In this document: one piece after another, positions 35,680-42,903 of the stretch
How the letters are laid out: the number at the start of each line of letters is the position of its first letter
Numbering within the stretch: position 1 is the first letter of the stretch
NCBI RefSeq assembly: GCF_006489205.2
Contig: NZ_VFYR02000005.1
Location: forward strand, 248,001 to 312,000
DNA length: 64,000 nt
Source of the DNA: Brevibacterium sp. XM4083
GTDB taxonomy: Bacteria; Actinomycetota; Actinomycetes; Actinomycetales; Brevibacteriaceae
Direction: 5' to 3'
Notes under the pieces: model-generated
Databases searched by the model: none
Told to the model about the DNA's origin: nothing
The model's input: only the letters and a program-made list of their open reading frames with translations
Program-made: the position numbers and the translations under genes

Positions 35680-36075
35680 TCGCTTCTTCTGATTCCGACG
35701 GACGAACTGTTCGCTGCGGCGCCTGAGTTCGAGGATGCCCAGTTCCTGGTTGTGGAGCTGCGTCGGCGCGGTGACTCGAAGTGTGTCAACAGCACGATCG
35801 CGATGTCATGGCCCTTGATCACCTCGAGCACCGTCATCACCTCGCCGAAGTCGACTTTCTCCAACTCCTCGCGGGGAGCTGTGAGCGGCGTGGGCGAGCA
35901 CGACACGGTCGATGCCCGGGGCCGCCGCTTCGATGAAAGCCGGGTCGGTGGCGTCGGCAGCGAACAGCGCGACGCGGGAGGACAGGAACTCCCGGTCCTC
36001 GCAGCGGACGAGTGCGCGGATGGCGAGGCCGTTTGTCGTCGCAACGGCGGGCAGTGCAACTCCGCCGCCGCTCAC
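35672..36075 (-). pseudogene. NmrA-like NAD(P)-binding protein, truncated and frameshifted
   Basis: Three successive minus-strand frames together resemble the NmrA/YesF-type SDR family. First comes GLAIRALVRCEDREFLSSRVALFAADATDPAFIEAAAPGIDRVVLAHA. A shift near 35880 leads into EELEKVDFGEVMTVLEVIKGHDIAI, and another near 35790 into VTAPTQLHNQELGILELRRRSEQFVRRN. The sequence stops where it meets the ychF end, lacking the C-terminal half, and the N-terminal GATG motif is also missing. It directly follows the alcohol dehydrogenase gene, so the pair was probably an operon before the left boundary of the island cut it. Confidence 0.6.
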
Positions 36076-36079
36076 AGGG

Positions 36080-37123
36080 TTACGGACGGATAAGGACCTT
36101 CAGACTCCGTCGCTCGTCCATGTCTCGGTATCCGCCCGGGACGCCGTCGAGATCCGTATCGACATCGAAGACCTTGCCGGGGTTGATGGTGCCGTCGAGG
36201 ATGTCAGGCATGAGTTCCTCGATGTAAGCGCGGACCGGAGCGGGTCCGCCGGCGAGGCGGATGTTGTGCCGGAACAGGCTGCCGAATCCGATCGGGGCGT
36301 CTTCGTACTGCGGGACACCGACTCGGCTGATCACATCGCCTGGGCGGACGACGCCGAGCGCCTGCTCGTAAGCCGGCAAATGGCCGACGGCCTCGAGCAC
36401 GGCGTGGGCGCCGTGGCCGGCGGTGAGGTCTCGGACCTTCGCGATGCCCTCCTCGCCGCGCTCGGCGACGATGTCGGTGGCCCCGAACTCGCGTCCGAGG
36501 CTGGTGCGGCCAGTGTGACGACCCATCAGGATGATCTGTTCTGCGCCGAGTCGCTTGGCGGACAGGACTGCCATGAGGCCGACCGCGCCGTCGCCGATCA
36601 CCGTCACGCGCTGACCGGGCGTGACTCCGGCCATCTTCGCGGCGTGGTGACCGGTGCCGAGCACGTCGGCCAGGGTCAGCAGCGAGGGGACGAGCGCTGA
36701 GTCTTCGGCGACGGGCAACTTCACCAGGGTGCCGTCCGCGAGCGGAATGCGGATGGCTTCGGCCTGGCCGCCCTCGTCGGCGATGCCGTCGAGGAAAGTC
36801 GCCTCGTGGTGGATGCAGGAGGTCTGGAGACTCTCACGGCAGAACTCGCACACGTTGTCCGAGATAGCGAACGGGGAGACGACCAGATCGCCCTTCTTCA
36901 GAGTGGTGACCTCGCTGCCGAGATCTTCGATTACGCCGATGAGCTCGTGGCCCATGCGGGCAGGGCCGTTCTCATGGGTCATCTGGTGGTAGGGGTGCAG
37001 GTCTGAGCCGCAGATGCAGGACGCGGTGACACGCACCAGAGCGTCTGTCGGATGCTTGATGATCGAGTCGGGGACATCCTCGATCCGGACGTCGCCTGCT
37101 TTGTACATGAGCGTTGCGCGCAT
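36080..37123 (-). CDS. Zinc-dependent alcohol dehydrogenase family protein
   Basis: A 347-residue medium-chain dehydrogenase. The catalytic zinc site is CICGSDLHPYHQ with GHELIGVIED, the structural zinc lobe CEFCRESLQTSC has only part of the usual four cysteines, and the cofactor site is VTVIGDGAVGLMAVL. Substrate is unknown; the family oxidises or reduces small alcohols/aldehydes. It lies in the accessory segment with an MFS exporter upstream on the same strand (34-nt gap) and a divergent regulator. This resembles a detoxification module controlled by that regulator. Confidence 0.88.
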   Translation of the reverse strand: MRATLMYKAGDVRIEDVPDSIIKHPTDALVRVTASCICGSDLHPYHQMTHENGPARMGHELIGVIEDLGSEVTTLKKGDLVVSPFAISDNVCEFCRESLQTSCIHHEATFLDGIADEGGQAEAIRIPLADGTLVKLPVAEDSALVPSLLTLADVLGTGHHAAKMAGVTPGQRVTVIGDGAVGLMAVLSAKRLGAEQIILMGRHTGRTSLGREFGATDIVAERGEEGIAKVRDLTAGHGAHAVLEAVGHLPAYEQALGVVRPGDVISRVGVPQYEDAPIGFGSLFRHNIRLAGGPAPVRAYIEELMPDILDGTINPGKVFDVDTDLDGVPGGYRDMDERRSLKVLIRP

Positions 37124-37157
37124 GGTGTGTTCTCCTTCGTGGGGTGATGTTGAGTGG

Positions 37158-38402
37158 TCAGACGGACCGGGTTGGCTCGGCGATGCTTCTGCGTGTCATG
37201 ACCGCGAGGACGAATGCCGGAATCAGGGACAGCGCGACGATCACCGTGCCCACGACCGGGGGACCGGACAGGCCCAGCGAAGTGGTCAGGGTGGCTCCGG
37301 CGATGGTGGTGCCGATGGCGGTACCGGCGTTGAATGCTGCGACAGCGAGTCCTGAGCCGAGAGTGGCCGCGCGGCCGGCGTAGCCGACGGCGAGGTGGAT
37401 GAGCACACTGTTGGCGCTGAGTCCGAATGCCCCCAGCAGCACGACGAGCACGACGGTGGTCCAGGTCGACCCAGGCAGCAGGGCCATCGCCAGCAGCACG
37501 AGCGTCGTCAGCGCGGGGGCCGCGATCGTCACGGCGTGGGCATGCTTGTCGCCCAGTAGTCCGCCGAGCAGGGTGCCGAGGAAGGAGCAGATGCCGAAAC
37601 CTGCCAGCACCAGCGGCACGAGACCAGCAGAAACTCCGGCCTGGATGGTGAGAATCGGTGCGATGAACGAGTACGCGGCGAGCACGCCGCCCGTGGTGGT
37701 CAGGCAGGCGGCCAACACGAGCCAGAGGCGCGGTGTTCGCAGATCCGCGAGCCCGGACAGCATGGAAGACTCCTCGGGCTGTGCCTCGTCCGCCGGGACC
37801 AGTCGGGCGACGAATACCACGGCGACCGCCGCGGCGATCCCGAGCGCCCAGAAGGTGCCCCGCCAGCCCACATGTTGGGCGAGGTACGCTCCGATCGGAA
37901 CTCCAAGCACTGTGGCCAGCGAACCTCCGGCGGCGACCACTCCCACCGCGGAGGACTTCAACGACGAGCCGACGACGTTCGAGGCCACGACTGCGGAGAC
38001 GGCCCAGAAGGCGCCGGTGGCGAGTGCGGTGACGAAGCGCGCGCCGGTGAGGACTGTGAGGTCCTCGGCGAGCGCGACGACCAGATGCCCGGCGACGAAC
38101 ACGATCAGTGCGATGAGGAGCGTGAGCTTCTTCGACAGCCGCAATGTCACCATAGTCAGCAGCGGTGCGCCGATGACCATGCCGGTTGCGAACACTGTGA
38201 TCAATGACCCGGCTTGGCCGAGCGAGATGTCCAGGTCGCCGGCGATCTCGGGCAGGATGCCCGCGATCACGAACTCGGTCGTGAGCATCAGGAACGTGCC
38301 CAGCGCCAGGACGTAGACGACGAGCGGAAGGCGGAGTTTTGGCGTGTCGTCACTGGGTGCGGTTTGCGTCGGGATGAAAGCCGTGGCGGCTTCGTTGTGC
38401 AT
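37158..38402 (-). CDS. MFS transporter, DHA1 (drug/arabinose-efflux-like)
   Basis: A 414-residue protein with 12 predicted helices. The first is VVYVLALGTFLMLTTEFVIAGILPEIA, typical of AraJ/Cml-type exporters, with motif A-like GAPLLTMVTLRLSKK and motif C-like GGSLATVLGVPIGAYLAQHVGWRGTFW. It probably exports drugs or sugars by proton antiport. It is followed by the alcohol dehydrogenase gene and is divergent from the MmyB-type regulator. Confidence 0.9.
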   Translation of the reverse strand: MHNEAATAFIPTQTAPSDDTPKLRLPLVVYVLALGTFLMLTTEFVIAGILPEIAGDLDISLGQAGSLITVFATGMVIGAPLLTMVTLRLSKKLTLLIALIVFVAGHLVVALAEDLTVLTGARFVTALATGAFWAVSAVVASNVVGSSLKSSAVGVVAAGGSLATVLGVPIGAYLAQHVGWRGTFWALGIAAAVAVVFVARLVPADEAQPEESSMLSGLADLRTPRLWLVLAACLTTTGGVLAAYSFIAPILTIQAGVSAGLVPLVLAGFGICSFLGTLLGGLLGDKHAHAVTIAAPALTTLVLLAMALLPGSTWTTVVLVVLLGAFGLSANSVLIHLAVGYAGRAATLGSGLAVAAFNAGTAIGTTIAGATLTTSLGLSGPPVVGTVIVALSLIPAFVLAVMTRRSIAEPTRSV

Positions 38403-38484
38403 GGATACCTCGTTGACGGTTGGACTATGTTTGCTCGATATCCATTTGGCATCCGTTCGCGCAGGCGGGGAAGGTCGAGTTCAT

Positions 38485-38532
38485 AGGGGGTAGAAGATCG
38501 ACCCCCTTCGCGCATGGGAACCCTTCTACTCT
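38485..38532. promoter_or_regulatory. Operator and -10 box of the divergent regulator/MFS region
   Basis: AGGGGGT-N9-ACCCCCT (38485-38507) is a perfect 7-bp dyad. TAGAAG (38491) and CTTCTA (38523) form a second one. A TACTCT box (38527-38532) ends 6 nt before the regulator's ATG, so the regulator is probably leaderless and autoregulated. Confidence 0.5.
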
Positions 38533-38538
38533 TGAACC

Positions 38539-39420
38539 ATGGACAATCGCGACGACATCAAAGGCTTCCTCGCCAGCCGCCGCGCGAAGCTGACGCCCGA
38601 TATGGTCGGGCTTCCTACCGGCACTCGCCGGCGTGTGCCGGGACTGCGCCGCGAAGAGGTCGCTGTTCTCGCCGGGGTGAGCACCGAGTGGTACACCCGC
38701 CTGGAGAAGGGCCACATCGGCGAAGTGTCTGCCGAGGTCCTCGACGCGGTCGCCGCAGCGCTGCGACTCGATGACGACGAACGCACTTACCTGAACGACC
38801 TCGCTCGCGCCGCCAAGCCCACCCACCGGAGGTCTGTCCGTCGCCGCGACGTCCCGATCGCGCCACAGGTACAGTGGATGCTCGACTCGATCACCGGCTC
38901 CGCCGCTTTCGTGCGCAATGGACGCCTCGACGTCATCGGCTCCAATGCCCTCGGTCGCGCTCTGCACTCACCGATGTTCGCCAGCCCTACCTCTGTGGAT
39001 GGGACAGCGAACTTCGCCCGCTACCACTTCCTCGACGAAGGATCCAAGGACTTCTTCATCGACTGGGAGTCAGGAGCCGCCGCGACCGTGGCGCTCCTAC
39101 GGGCCGAGGCCGGACGCGATCCTTACGATAAGATCCTGCGAGAGCTCATCGGCGAGCTGTCCACGGCAAGTGAGGCGTTCTCCGCATACTGGGCCTCCCA
39201 TGACATCCGCATCCGCCACGAAGGCACTAAGCTCCTGCAGCACCCCGAGGTTGGCGAGATCGAATTGACATACCAGTCAGTCGGTCTCCCCACGGGCAAG
39301 CGCACCCGGCATGACCTGTCGATCTACACGGCTGAACCCGGCTCGCCGCACGAGGAAAGCTTGAAGCTGCTGTCGACCTTGGCGGCTCCAAGCGAGGGAG
39401 CGCACCCGACGACGCGCTGA
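38539..39420 (+). CDS. XRE-family regulator with MmyB-type ligand-binding domain
   Basis: A 293-residue regulator. The N-terminal HTH (LRREEVAVLAGVSTEWYTRLEKGHIGEVSAEVLDAVAAAL, ~34-75) is followed by the MmyB-like PAS-fold domain (VQWMLDSITGSAAFVRNGRLDVIGSNALGRAL, then FARYHFLDEGSKDFFIDWE). MmyB-like regulators respond to lipid-like ligands and often sit divergent to dehydrogenase and MFS genes they control, exactly as here. The gene ends 41 nt before the second ychF-end repeat, so it is the last gene of the first accessory segment. Confidence 0.9.
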   Translation: MDNRDDIKGFLASRRAKLTPDMVGLPTGTRRRVPGLRREEVAVLAGVSTEWYTRLEKGHIGEVSAEVLDAVAAALRLDDDERTYLNDLARAAKPTHRRSVRRRDVPIAPQVQWMLDSITGSAAFVRNGRLDVIGSNALGRALHSPMFASPTSVDGTANFARYHFLDEGSKDFFIDWESGAAATVALLRAEAGRDPYDKILRELIGELSTASEAFSAYWASHDIRIRHEGTKLLQHPEVGEIELTYQSVGLPTGKRTRHDLSIYTAEPGSPHEESLKLLSTLAAPSEGAHPTTR

Positions 39421-39461
39421 CGGCTGACGCGCGTCAGCCAAGCTGTAGAGGCTGGAATGTG

Positions 39462-39486
39462 GTGGAGTTCCGGTTCAACGTGTAGT
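39462..39486 (+). repeat. ychF 3'-end repeat, copy 2
   Basis: 24 of 25 bases match the ychF end. It would still encode VEFRFNV-stop, the single change being silent (GTC to GTG). A partial GTTCCGGTTCA follows at 39490. Downstream is a strong terminator that may be the original ychF terminator. Confidence 0.85.
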
Positions 39487-39543
39487 CGCGTTCCGGTTCA
39501 CCCTCAGTCTTGCTGCTGATCTGTGAGGGTGAGTTCGATGATC

Positions 39544-39578
39544 CAGGGCCCCGGTTCCGTGATGGAACCGGGGCCCTG
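39544..39578. terminator. Strong terminator after ychF-end copy 2
   Basis: Perfect 15-bp stem (39544-39558 with 39564-39578), GTGAT loop, followed by TT. A weaker 8-bp hairpin (39499-39531) precedes it. It can serve the regulator gene and the convergent VOC gene. Confidence 0.75.
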
Positions 39579-39588
39579 TTGTCGGGAA

Positions 39589-39963
39589 TCACAGGTAGGG
39601 CTGCGTGATCAATTCGAGGTAATGCCCTGAGGGGTCGAGCAGGTAGACGCCTCGTCCACCGTGCTCGTGGTTGATCTCGCCTGCACGGGTGCGCTGAGGA
39701 TCTGCCCAGTGGTCGCGTCCGCTCGCCGTGATCTGCGTGTAGGCGCGATCGAAATGTGCATCATCGAGTCGGTAGGCGTAGTGCTGTGGTGGGAAATCGA
39801 TCGGCGGGGTCGCGAACTGAAGCAGTACGCCGTCGCCGATCTGGAGGTTGAGGAACGGGCCCCATGCGGGGGCGTCGTCGGCCTCGAGAAGATCGCGATA
39901 GAACCGGGCCATTTCGGTCGGGTCCGTGGACGCGATGATCGTGTGGTTGAAGTGTGCTGTCAT
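39589..39963 (-). CDS. VOC family (glyoxalase/bleomycin-resistance-fold) protein
   Basis: A 124-residue single VOC module: FNHTIIASTDPTEMARFYRDLLEAD opening, GDGVLLQFA, and YLLDPSGHYLELITQPY closing with the usual metal-site Glu. Two modules or a dimer make one site. Substrate is unknown; relatives are glyoxalases, dioxygenases and antibiotic-binding proteins. Start at MTAHFNH with AGGAGAACC upstream. It is the only gene of the segment between ychF-end copies 2 and 3. Confidence 0.87.
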   Translation of the reverse strand: MTAHFNHTIIASTDPTEMARFYRDLLEADDAPAWGPFLNLQIGDGVLLQFATPPIDFPPQHYAYRLDDAHFDRAYTQITASGRDHWADPQRTRAGEINHEHGGRGVYLLDPSGHYLELITQPYL

Positions 39964-40165
39964 GGTTCTCCTTGTTGTCTCGTGGGTGAAAGTGGCTTCA
40001 CTCACGCAAGGAGGTGCGCGGATCAGGGAACGACCAGATTGCCGTTCCGGGAGCGGCCGACAGCGGCCTGGCTGGTCATCATCGTCATCATCTTAGTGGA
40101 TCAGCGGGAGCGGTCTCGCGCTCACCTCCGATGCCGCTGCTGGAGGTTGGTCGTGCCGGAGCCTG

Positions 40166-40190
40166 GTGGAGTTCCGGTTCACTGTGCAGC
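40166..40190 (+). repeat. ychF 3'-end repeat, copy 3
   Basis: 20 of 25 bases match the ychF end, the first 16 exactly. A further ~18 bp upstream (TGGTCGTGCCGGA...) are shared with copy 4. The stop codon of the minus-strand DUF5655 gene lies inside this repeat. Confidence 0.7.
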
Positions 40191-40541
40191 TGTGGGGCCT
40201 TCTTTGCCGCCCCACGCCCTGGCCAGTTCGAACCAGTTCCGGTTCGCGACCAAGGTGATCGTCTCGGCGGAGTCGACGGTGATCTGGTGAGTGAACTTGT
40301 CCGCGCGGAACGGGATGATCTCGTCTACGACCGGATCCTCGTGTGGTTCGTACATGTCGAGCGTCAGAAGCGACCGCGTCCGAGTGACGGGTGTGAGCCA
40401 GGCGAACTGGCGCTTCACGCGGTATGCCACCTGGGTGCGGGCGAATTGCTCCTCTGCCCCTCCGGCCGCTGCGATCGATGAGGCGAAGGCTTCATAGTGA
40501 GCTCGAAGAGAGCCCGGGAACAGTGTGTCGGGTCCTGTCAT
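40179..40541 (-). CDS. DUF5655-like small protein
   Basis: A 120-residue protein (AHYEAFASSIAAAGGAEEQF, then TQVAYRVKRQFAWLTPVTRTRSLLTLDMYEP, ending NRNWFELARAWGG) with the pattern of DUF5655: a helix, an FAW strand, then a polar C-terminal helix. No catalytic residues can be assigned and the function is unknown. It is the sole gene between ychF-end copies 3 and 4, and its last codons read through copy 3 in antisense. Confidence 0.68.
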   Translation of the reverse strand: MTGPDTLFPGSLRAHYEAFASSIAAAGGAEEQFARTQVAYRVKRQFAWLTPVTRTRSLLTLDMYEPHEDPVVDEIIPFRADKFTHQITVDSAETITLVANRNWFELARAWGGKEGPTAAQ

Positions 40542-40579
40542 CGCGCGTCCTCCTGACGGAGATCACCTCGGTCAACCAT

Positions 40580-40629
40580 TGTACGCATCGATCTCGTCGT
40601 TGCCGAGCGAAGTCGTGACGATGCGTACA
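40580..40629. repeat. 11-bp inverted repeat with 28-nt spacer
   Basis: TGTACGCATCG (40580-40590) and CGATGCGTACA (40619-40629) are perfect complements. The 271-bp stretch 40542-40812 otherwise holds no gene. It could be an operator for the DUF5655 gene (start 40541) or a structured recombination site. Confidence 0.6.
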
Positions 40630-40755
40630 GTCGGTCGATCAGAAGTACGTCGCCCTGCAGCGCAGGTCGTCGTGGGCGAGCTGGCCCTGTGGCGGCGACC
40701 GAAAGGGGATGGTGTTGCCGGGTGACAATCTGATGGCTGGTCGTGCCGGAACCCG

Positions 40756-40780
40756 GTGGAGTTTTGGTTTAACGCTTAGC
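40756..40780 (+). repeat. ychF 3'-end repeat, copy 4
   Basis: 19 of 25 bases match; all six differences are C/T transitions. It would read VEFWFNA-stop. With upstream sequence it matches copy 3 at 29 of 34 positions (40738-40771). Confidence 0.65.
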
Positions 40781-40800
40781 GGTATTGACGAATTCCGTTA

Positions 40801-40806
40801 TATAGT
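40801..40806 (+). promoter_or_regulatory. -10 box (TATAGT) of higBA, with GAATTC-centred operator
   Basis: TATAGT ends 6 nt before the higB ATG (leaderless geometry). A near-dyad around GAATTC (40788-40798) lies just upstream and is a plausible HigA-binding site. TTGACG at 40785 is too close for a standard -35 with this -10. Confidence 0.45.
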
Positions 40807-40812
40807 TGTTCC

Positions 40813-41094
40813 ATGATCAGATCGTTCGGCAGTAAGGAAACCGAGCGCATCTGGCATGAGCAATACGTCAAACACGTAGACCGGATGGTCCAACGAGCGG
40901 CTCTGCGAAAGCTCGAATTGATCCACGCGGCGAACGATGTCGAGGATCTGAGGATTCCGCCAGGGAATCGTCTGGAGCGACTCGTCGGAGATCGTGCGGG
41001 TCAGCACAGCATCCGGGTCAACGCGCAATGGCGCATCTGCTTTGTCTGGAGAGAGGGAGGAGCGGACGATGTCGAACTCGTCGACTACCACTGA
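40813..41094 (+). CDS. higB: HigB/RelE-family toxin (mRNA interferase)
   Basis: A 93-residue toxin of the HigB (plasmid maintenance killer) type: MIRSFGSKETERIWHEQ, LRKLELIHAANDVEDLRIPPGNRLERL, HSIRVNAQWRICFVWREGGADDVELVDYH. The Arg/His-rich C-terminal strand and terminal Tyr-His match ribosome-dependent RNases of this family. The 3' end overlaps higA by 26 nt, and toxin-first order is typical of higBA. It begins 33 nt after ychF-end copy 4. Confidence 0.93.
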   Translation: MIRSFGSKETERIWHEQYVKHVDRMVQRAALRKLELIHAANDVEDLRIPPGNRLERLVGDRAGQHSIRVNAQWRICFVWREGGADDVELVDYH

Positions 41095-41389
41095 GAGTGA
41101 CCTGATCGAGCCTGTCCATCCGGGAGAAATCCTGATGGAGGATTTTATCGAGGGTTTCGGGATCACCCAGAACAAGCTTGCAGTGTCCATCGGAGTGCCG
41201 CCGCGCCGAATCAACGAGATCGTGCACGGCAAGAGGGGGATCACCGCAGATACGGCGATTCGGCTGGCACGGTACTTCGGGACCTCGGAGGAATTCTGGA
41301 TGAACCTGCAGTCAAACTACGAGCTGCGGATCGAACGTCGGACACTGCGGGACAAGGTCGCCGCGATCACGCCGCTGCAGGTTGCGTGA
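41069..41389 (+). CDS. higA: HigA antitoxin (XRE HTH)
   Basis: A 106-residue antitoxin: VHPGEILMEDFIEGFGITQNKLAVSIGVPPRRINEIVHGKRGITADTAIRLARYFGTSEEFWMNLQ is the HigA HTH. The ATG lies inside the 3' end of higB. It neutralises HigB and represses the operon. The first ~72 residues are close to 90% identical by eye to the HTH part of the HigA-VOC fusion 1.8 kb downstream, while the last ~20 residues differ. Confidence 0.94.
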   Translation: MSNSSTTTESDLIEPVHPGEILMEDFIEGFGITQNKLAVSIGVPPRRINEIVHGKRGITADTAIRLARYFGTSEEFWMNLQSNYELRIERRTLRDKVAAITPLQVA

Positions 41390-41451
41390 CGCGTGTCCGA
41401 AATAACGATGAACATTGTCGTTGACCAGCGTGCTCGACGTTTGGGATTGTT

Positions 41452-41476
41452 GTGAAGTACCAATTCAATGTAAATC
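41452..41476 (+). repeat. Possible ychF 3'-end repeat, copy 5 (degenerate)
   Basis: GTGAAGTACCAATTCAATGT matches 15 of the first 20 positions of the ychF end and would read VKYQFNV. The match may be chance, but the spacing (696 bp after copy 4, one module) fits the series. Confidence 0.35.
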
Positions 41477-41609
41477 GTCAGTGGCGCACCCCGCGGGCAG
41501 GGCGACTGAGATCTCGTCGTGCTTGTACTCACTCGAGCCGGCGACTGTCTGGTGTCTAATTTGATCGGTTCTGTTCAGTCGATGCGCGAACACAATAGGC
41601 TGTTGTCCG

Positions 41610-42068
41610 ATGGCCCTTTCAACTCGTACCGCAGCGCGGGTAATTTTGCTCGATCCCTCGTCACGCGTGTTGCTTTTCGAGGGACGCGATCTTTCAGATG
41701 GTGACGATATCGTGCGATTCTGGTTCACGGTGGGCGGCGGCGTAGAACATGATGAGTCTCTCACCGACGCTGCCGCGCGTGAGCTGCGTGAAGAAACCGG
41801 ACTGACTGGATTGTCGATAGTGGGCCCGTTCCATCGCCGAGTTGCGAACTTCCTCAACCACGGCGAACGCGTCCTTCAGACCGAACATTTCTTCGCCGCG
41901 CGAGTCACCGCTGCCTCAGCACTCAAGTGCGAGGGATGGACGGAGCTGGAACGTGTAGCGATGACACGGTGGCGATGGTGGTCGCAGGCTGAGCTGAAAA
42001 GCACGACCGTAACGTACTTTCCCAGGAATCTTCCGCAACTTATCGCGAGGGCAATTGAGCTTGTTTAA
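41610..42068 (+). CDS. NUDIX hydrolase
   Basis: A 152-residue protein with a complete Nudix box (GGVEHDESLTDAAARELREETGL), whose RELREE glutamates bind metal. It opens with RTAARVILLDPSSRVLLFEGRD, typical of the general NUDIX group acting on nucleoside diphosphate-linked substrates. WWSQAELKSTTVTYFPRNLP at the C-terminal end is also common. Substrate unknown. GC content is lower than in the core block. Confidence 0.92.
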   Translation: MALSTRTAARVILLDPSSRVLLFEGRDLSDGDDIVRFWFTVGGGVEHDESLTDAAARELREETGLTGLSIVGPFHRRVANFLNHGERVLQTEHFFAARVTAASALKCEGWTELERVAMTRWRWWSQAELKSTTVTYFPRNLPQLIARAIELV

Positions 42069-42080
42069 GGAGGATCACGA

Positions 42081-42152
42081 TGGAAACGTTCACCTCTGCG
42101 TCTGGCGTCGGATCGGGGGGCTTCGCTGATCGTCTTTTGGCGCGTACTCTAA
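42081..42152 (+). CDS. Very short reading frame behind a strong ribosome-binding site
   Basis: Twenty-three codons (METFTSASGVGSG...VFWRVL) follow AAGGAGGATCACG, the best ribosome-binding site of the accessory region. A one-base change would extend it to the next gene. It may be a leader peptide, a small protein or the start of a frameshifted gene. No similarity is recognised. Confidence 0.25.
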   Translation, partial: WKRSPLRLASDRGASLIVFWRVL

Positions 42153-42219
42153 CGACGGTCTATGATTCGCACGCCATTGCTGACGTCTTCTGCCGCGTCC
42201 CATGTCAGGCTGAGTTCCG

Positions 42220-42621
42220 ATGACTGTTGAGTTTCAGATTTCGCCCGACCTCGATGACCGGAAGCTGTCGGACCTGCACCATCAGGCATTCGGAACAGAG
42301 TCGACGGCAGTTTTCCCGTGGTCAGCTCGTCTCGAACGGCACAGCATCTTCTGGGTGACGGCAGAGGTCGAACAGCATCTTGTCGGATTCGTCAATGTCG
42401 TTGGGGACGGCGGTGCCCACGCCTTCATCCTCGATACCGCTGTACTGCCGGCATACCAAGGTCAGGGTCTTGGCTCCAAGCTCATCGACATGGCAGTTGC
42501 CGAAGCCCGCGACCGAGGATGTGAGTGGATGCACGTCGATTTCGAGCCTCGCCTCGCAGACTTCTATCTGAAAGCGAACAGGTTCTATCCGACGCAGGCG
42601 GGACTGCTTCGGTTGCAGTGA
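42220..42621 (+). CDS. GNAT family N-acetyltransferase
   Basis: A 133-residue acetyltransferase with the acetyl-CoA loop YQGQGLGSKLIDMAVAEARDRG and the C-terminal ADFYLKANRFYPTQAGLLRL. Short but complete for a single GNAT domain. Substrate unknown. Accessory region composition. Confidence 0.87.
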   Translation: MTVEFQISPDLDDRKLSDLHHQAFGTESTAVFPWSARLERHSIFWVTAEVEQHLVGFVNVVGDGGAHAFILDTAVLPAYQGQGLGSKLIDMAVAEARDRGCEWMHVDFEPRLADFYLKANRFYPTQAGLLRLQ

Positions 42622-42823
42622 GGATCGTCCGTGCAGCAATGTCCCCGAATTCCGGTGCGAAACGACACTCTGGCGCGCCATCAAAGTATGGTCCCCAGCA
42701 TCTGGGAGAGGCACCCAGCGACTGGGTGTCGACCGAGAGCCTGTCCGTGAAGGATGATCTGTGACTAATGTTCGCCATACCGATTAGCTCGAAGGTGTCA
42801 ACGGAGTTCTAGCGTGACAGCGC

Positions 42824-42903
42824 AATATTTGTTCTAATGACCAAAAACGGATCTGTTTCACACTGACGGACGTCGCACGTAAGGGCTGGGGTCGTTGACT
42901 CGC
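42824..42903 (+). pseudogene. Remnant of a second higB toxin gene
   Basis: Reading NDQKRICFTLTDVARKGWGR-stop, this stretch matches the C-terminal part of HigB (VNAQWRICFVWREGG). In the next frame GVVDSR stands where HigB ends VELVDYH. The 5' two thirds are gone. It sits at exactly the position relative to the second higA that higB has to the first. Confidence 0.5.

Noticed and set aside
34521..36059. A 513-codon upstream extension of rmuC
   Set aside because: It is the antisense of ychF, and RmuC homology begins at the N-terminal membrane helix (start 34520).
35655..41476. ychF-end repeats considered as true integron attC sites
   Set aside because: They lack the paired inverted R/L boxes of attC and no integron integrase is seen; only the modular layout is similar.
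42639..42764. A ~41-codon frame after the GNAT gene (MSPNSGAKRHSG...)
   Set aside because: No ribosome-binding site, no family resemblance and atypical composition; probably chance.
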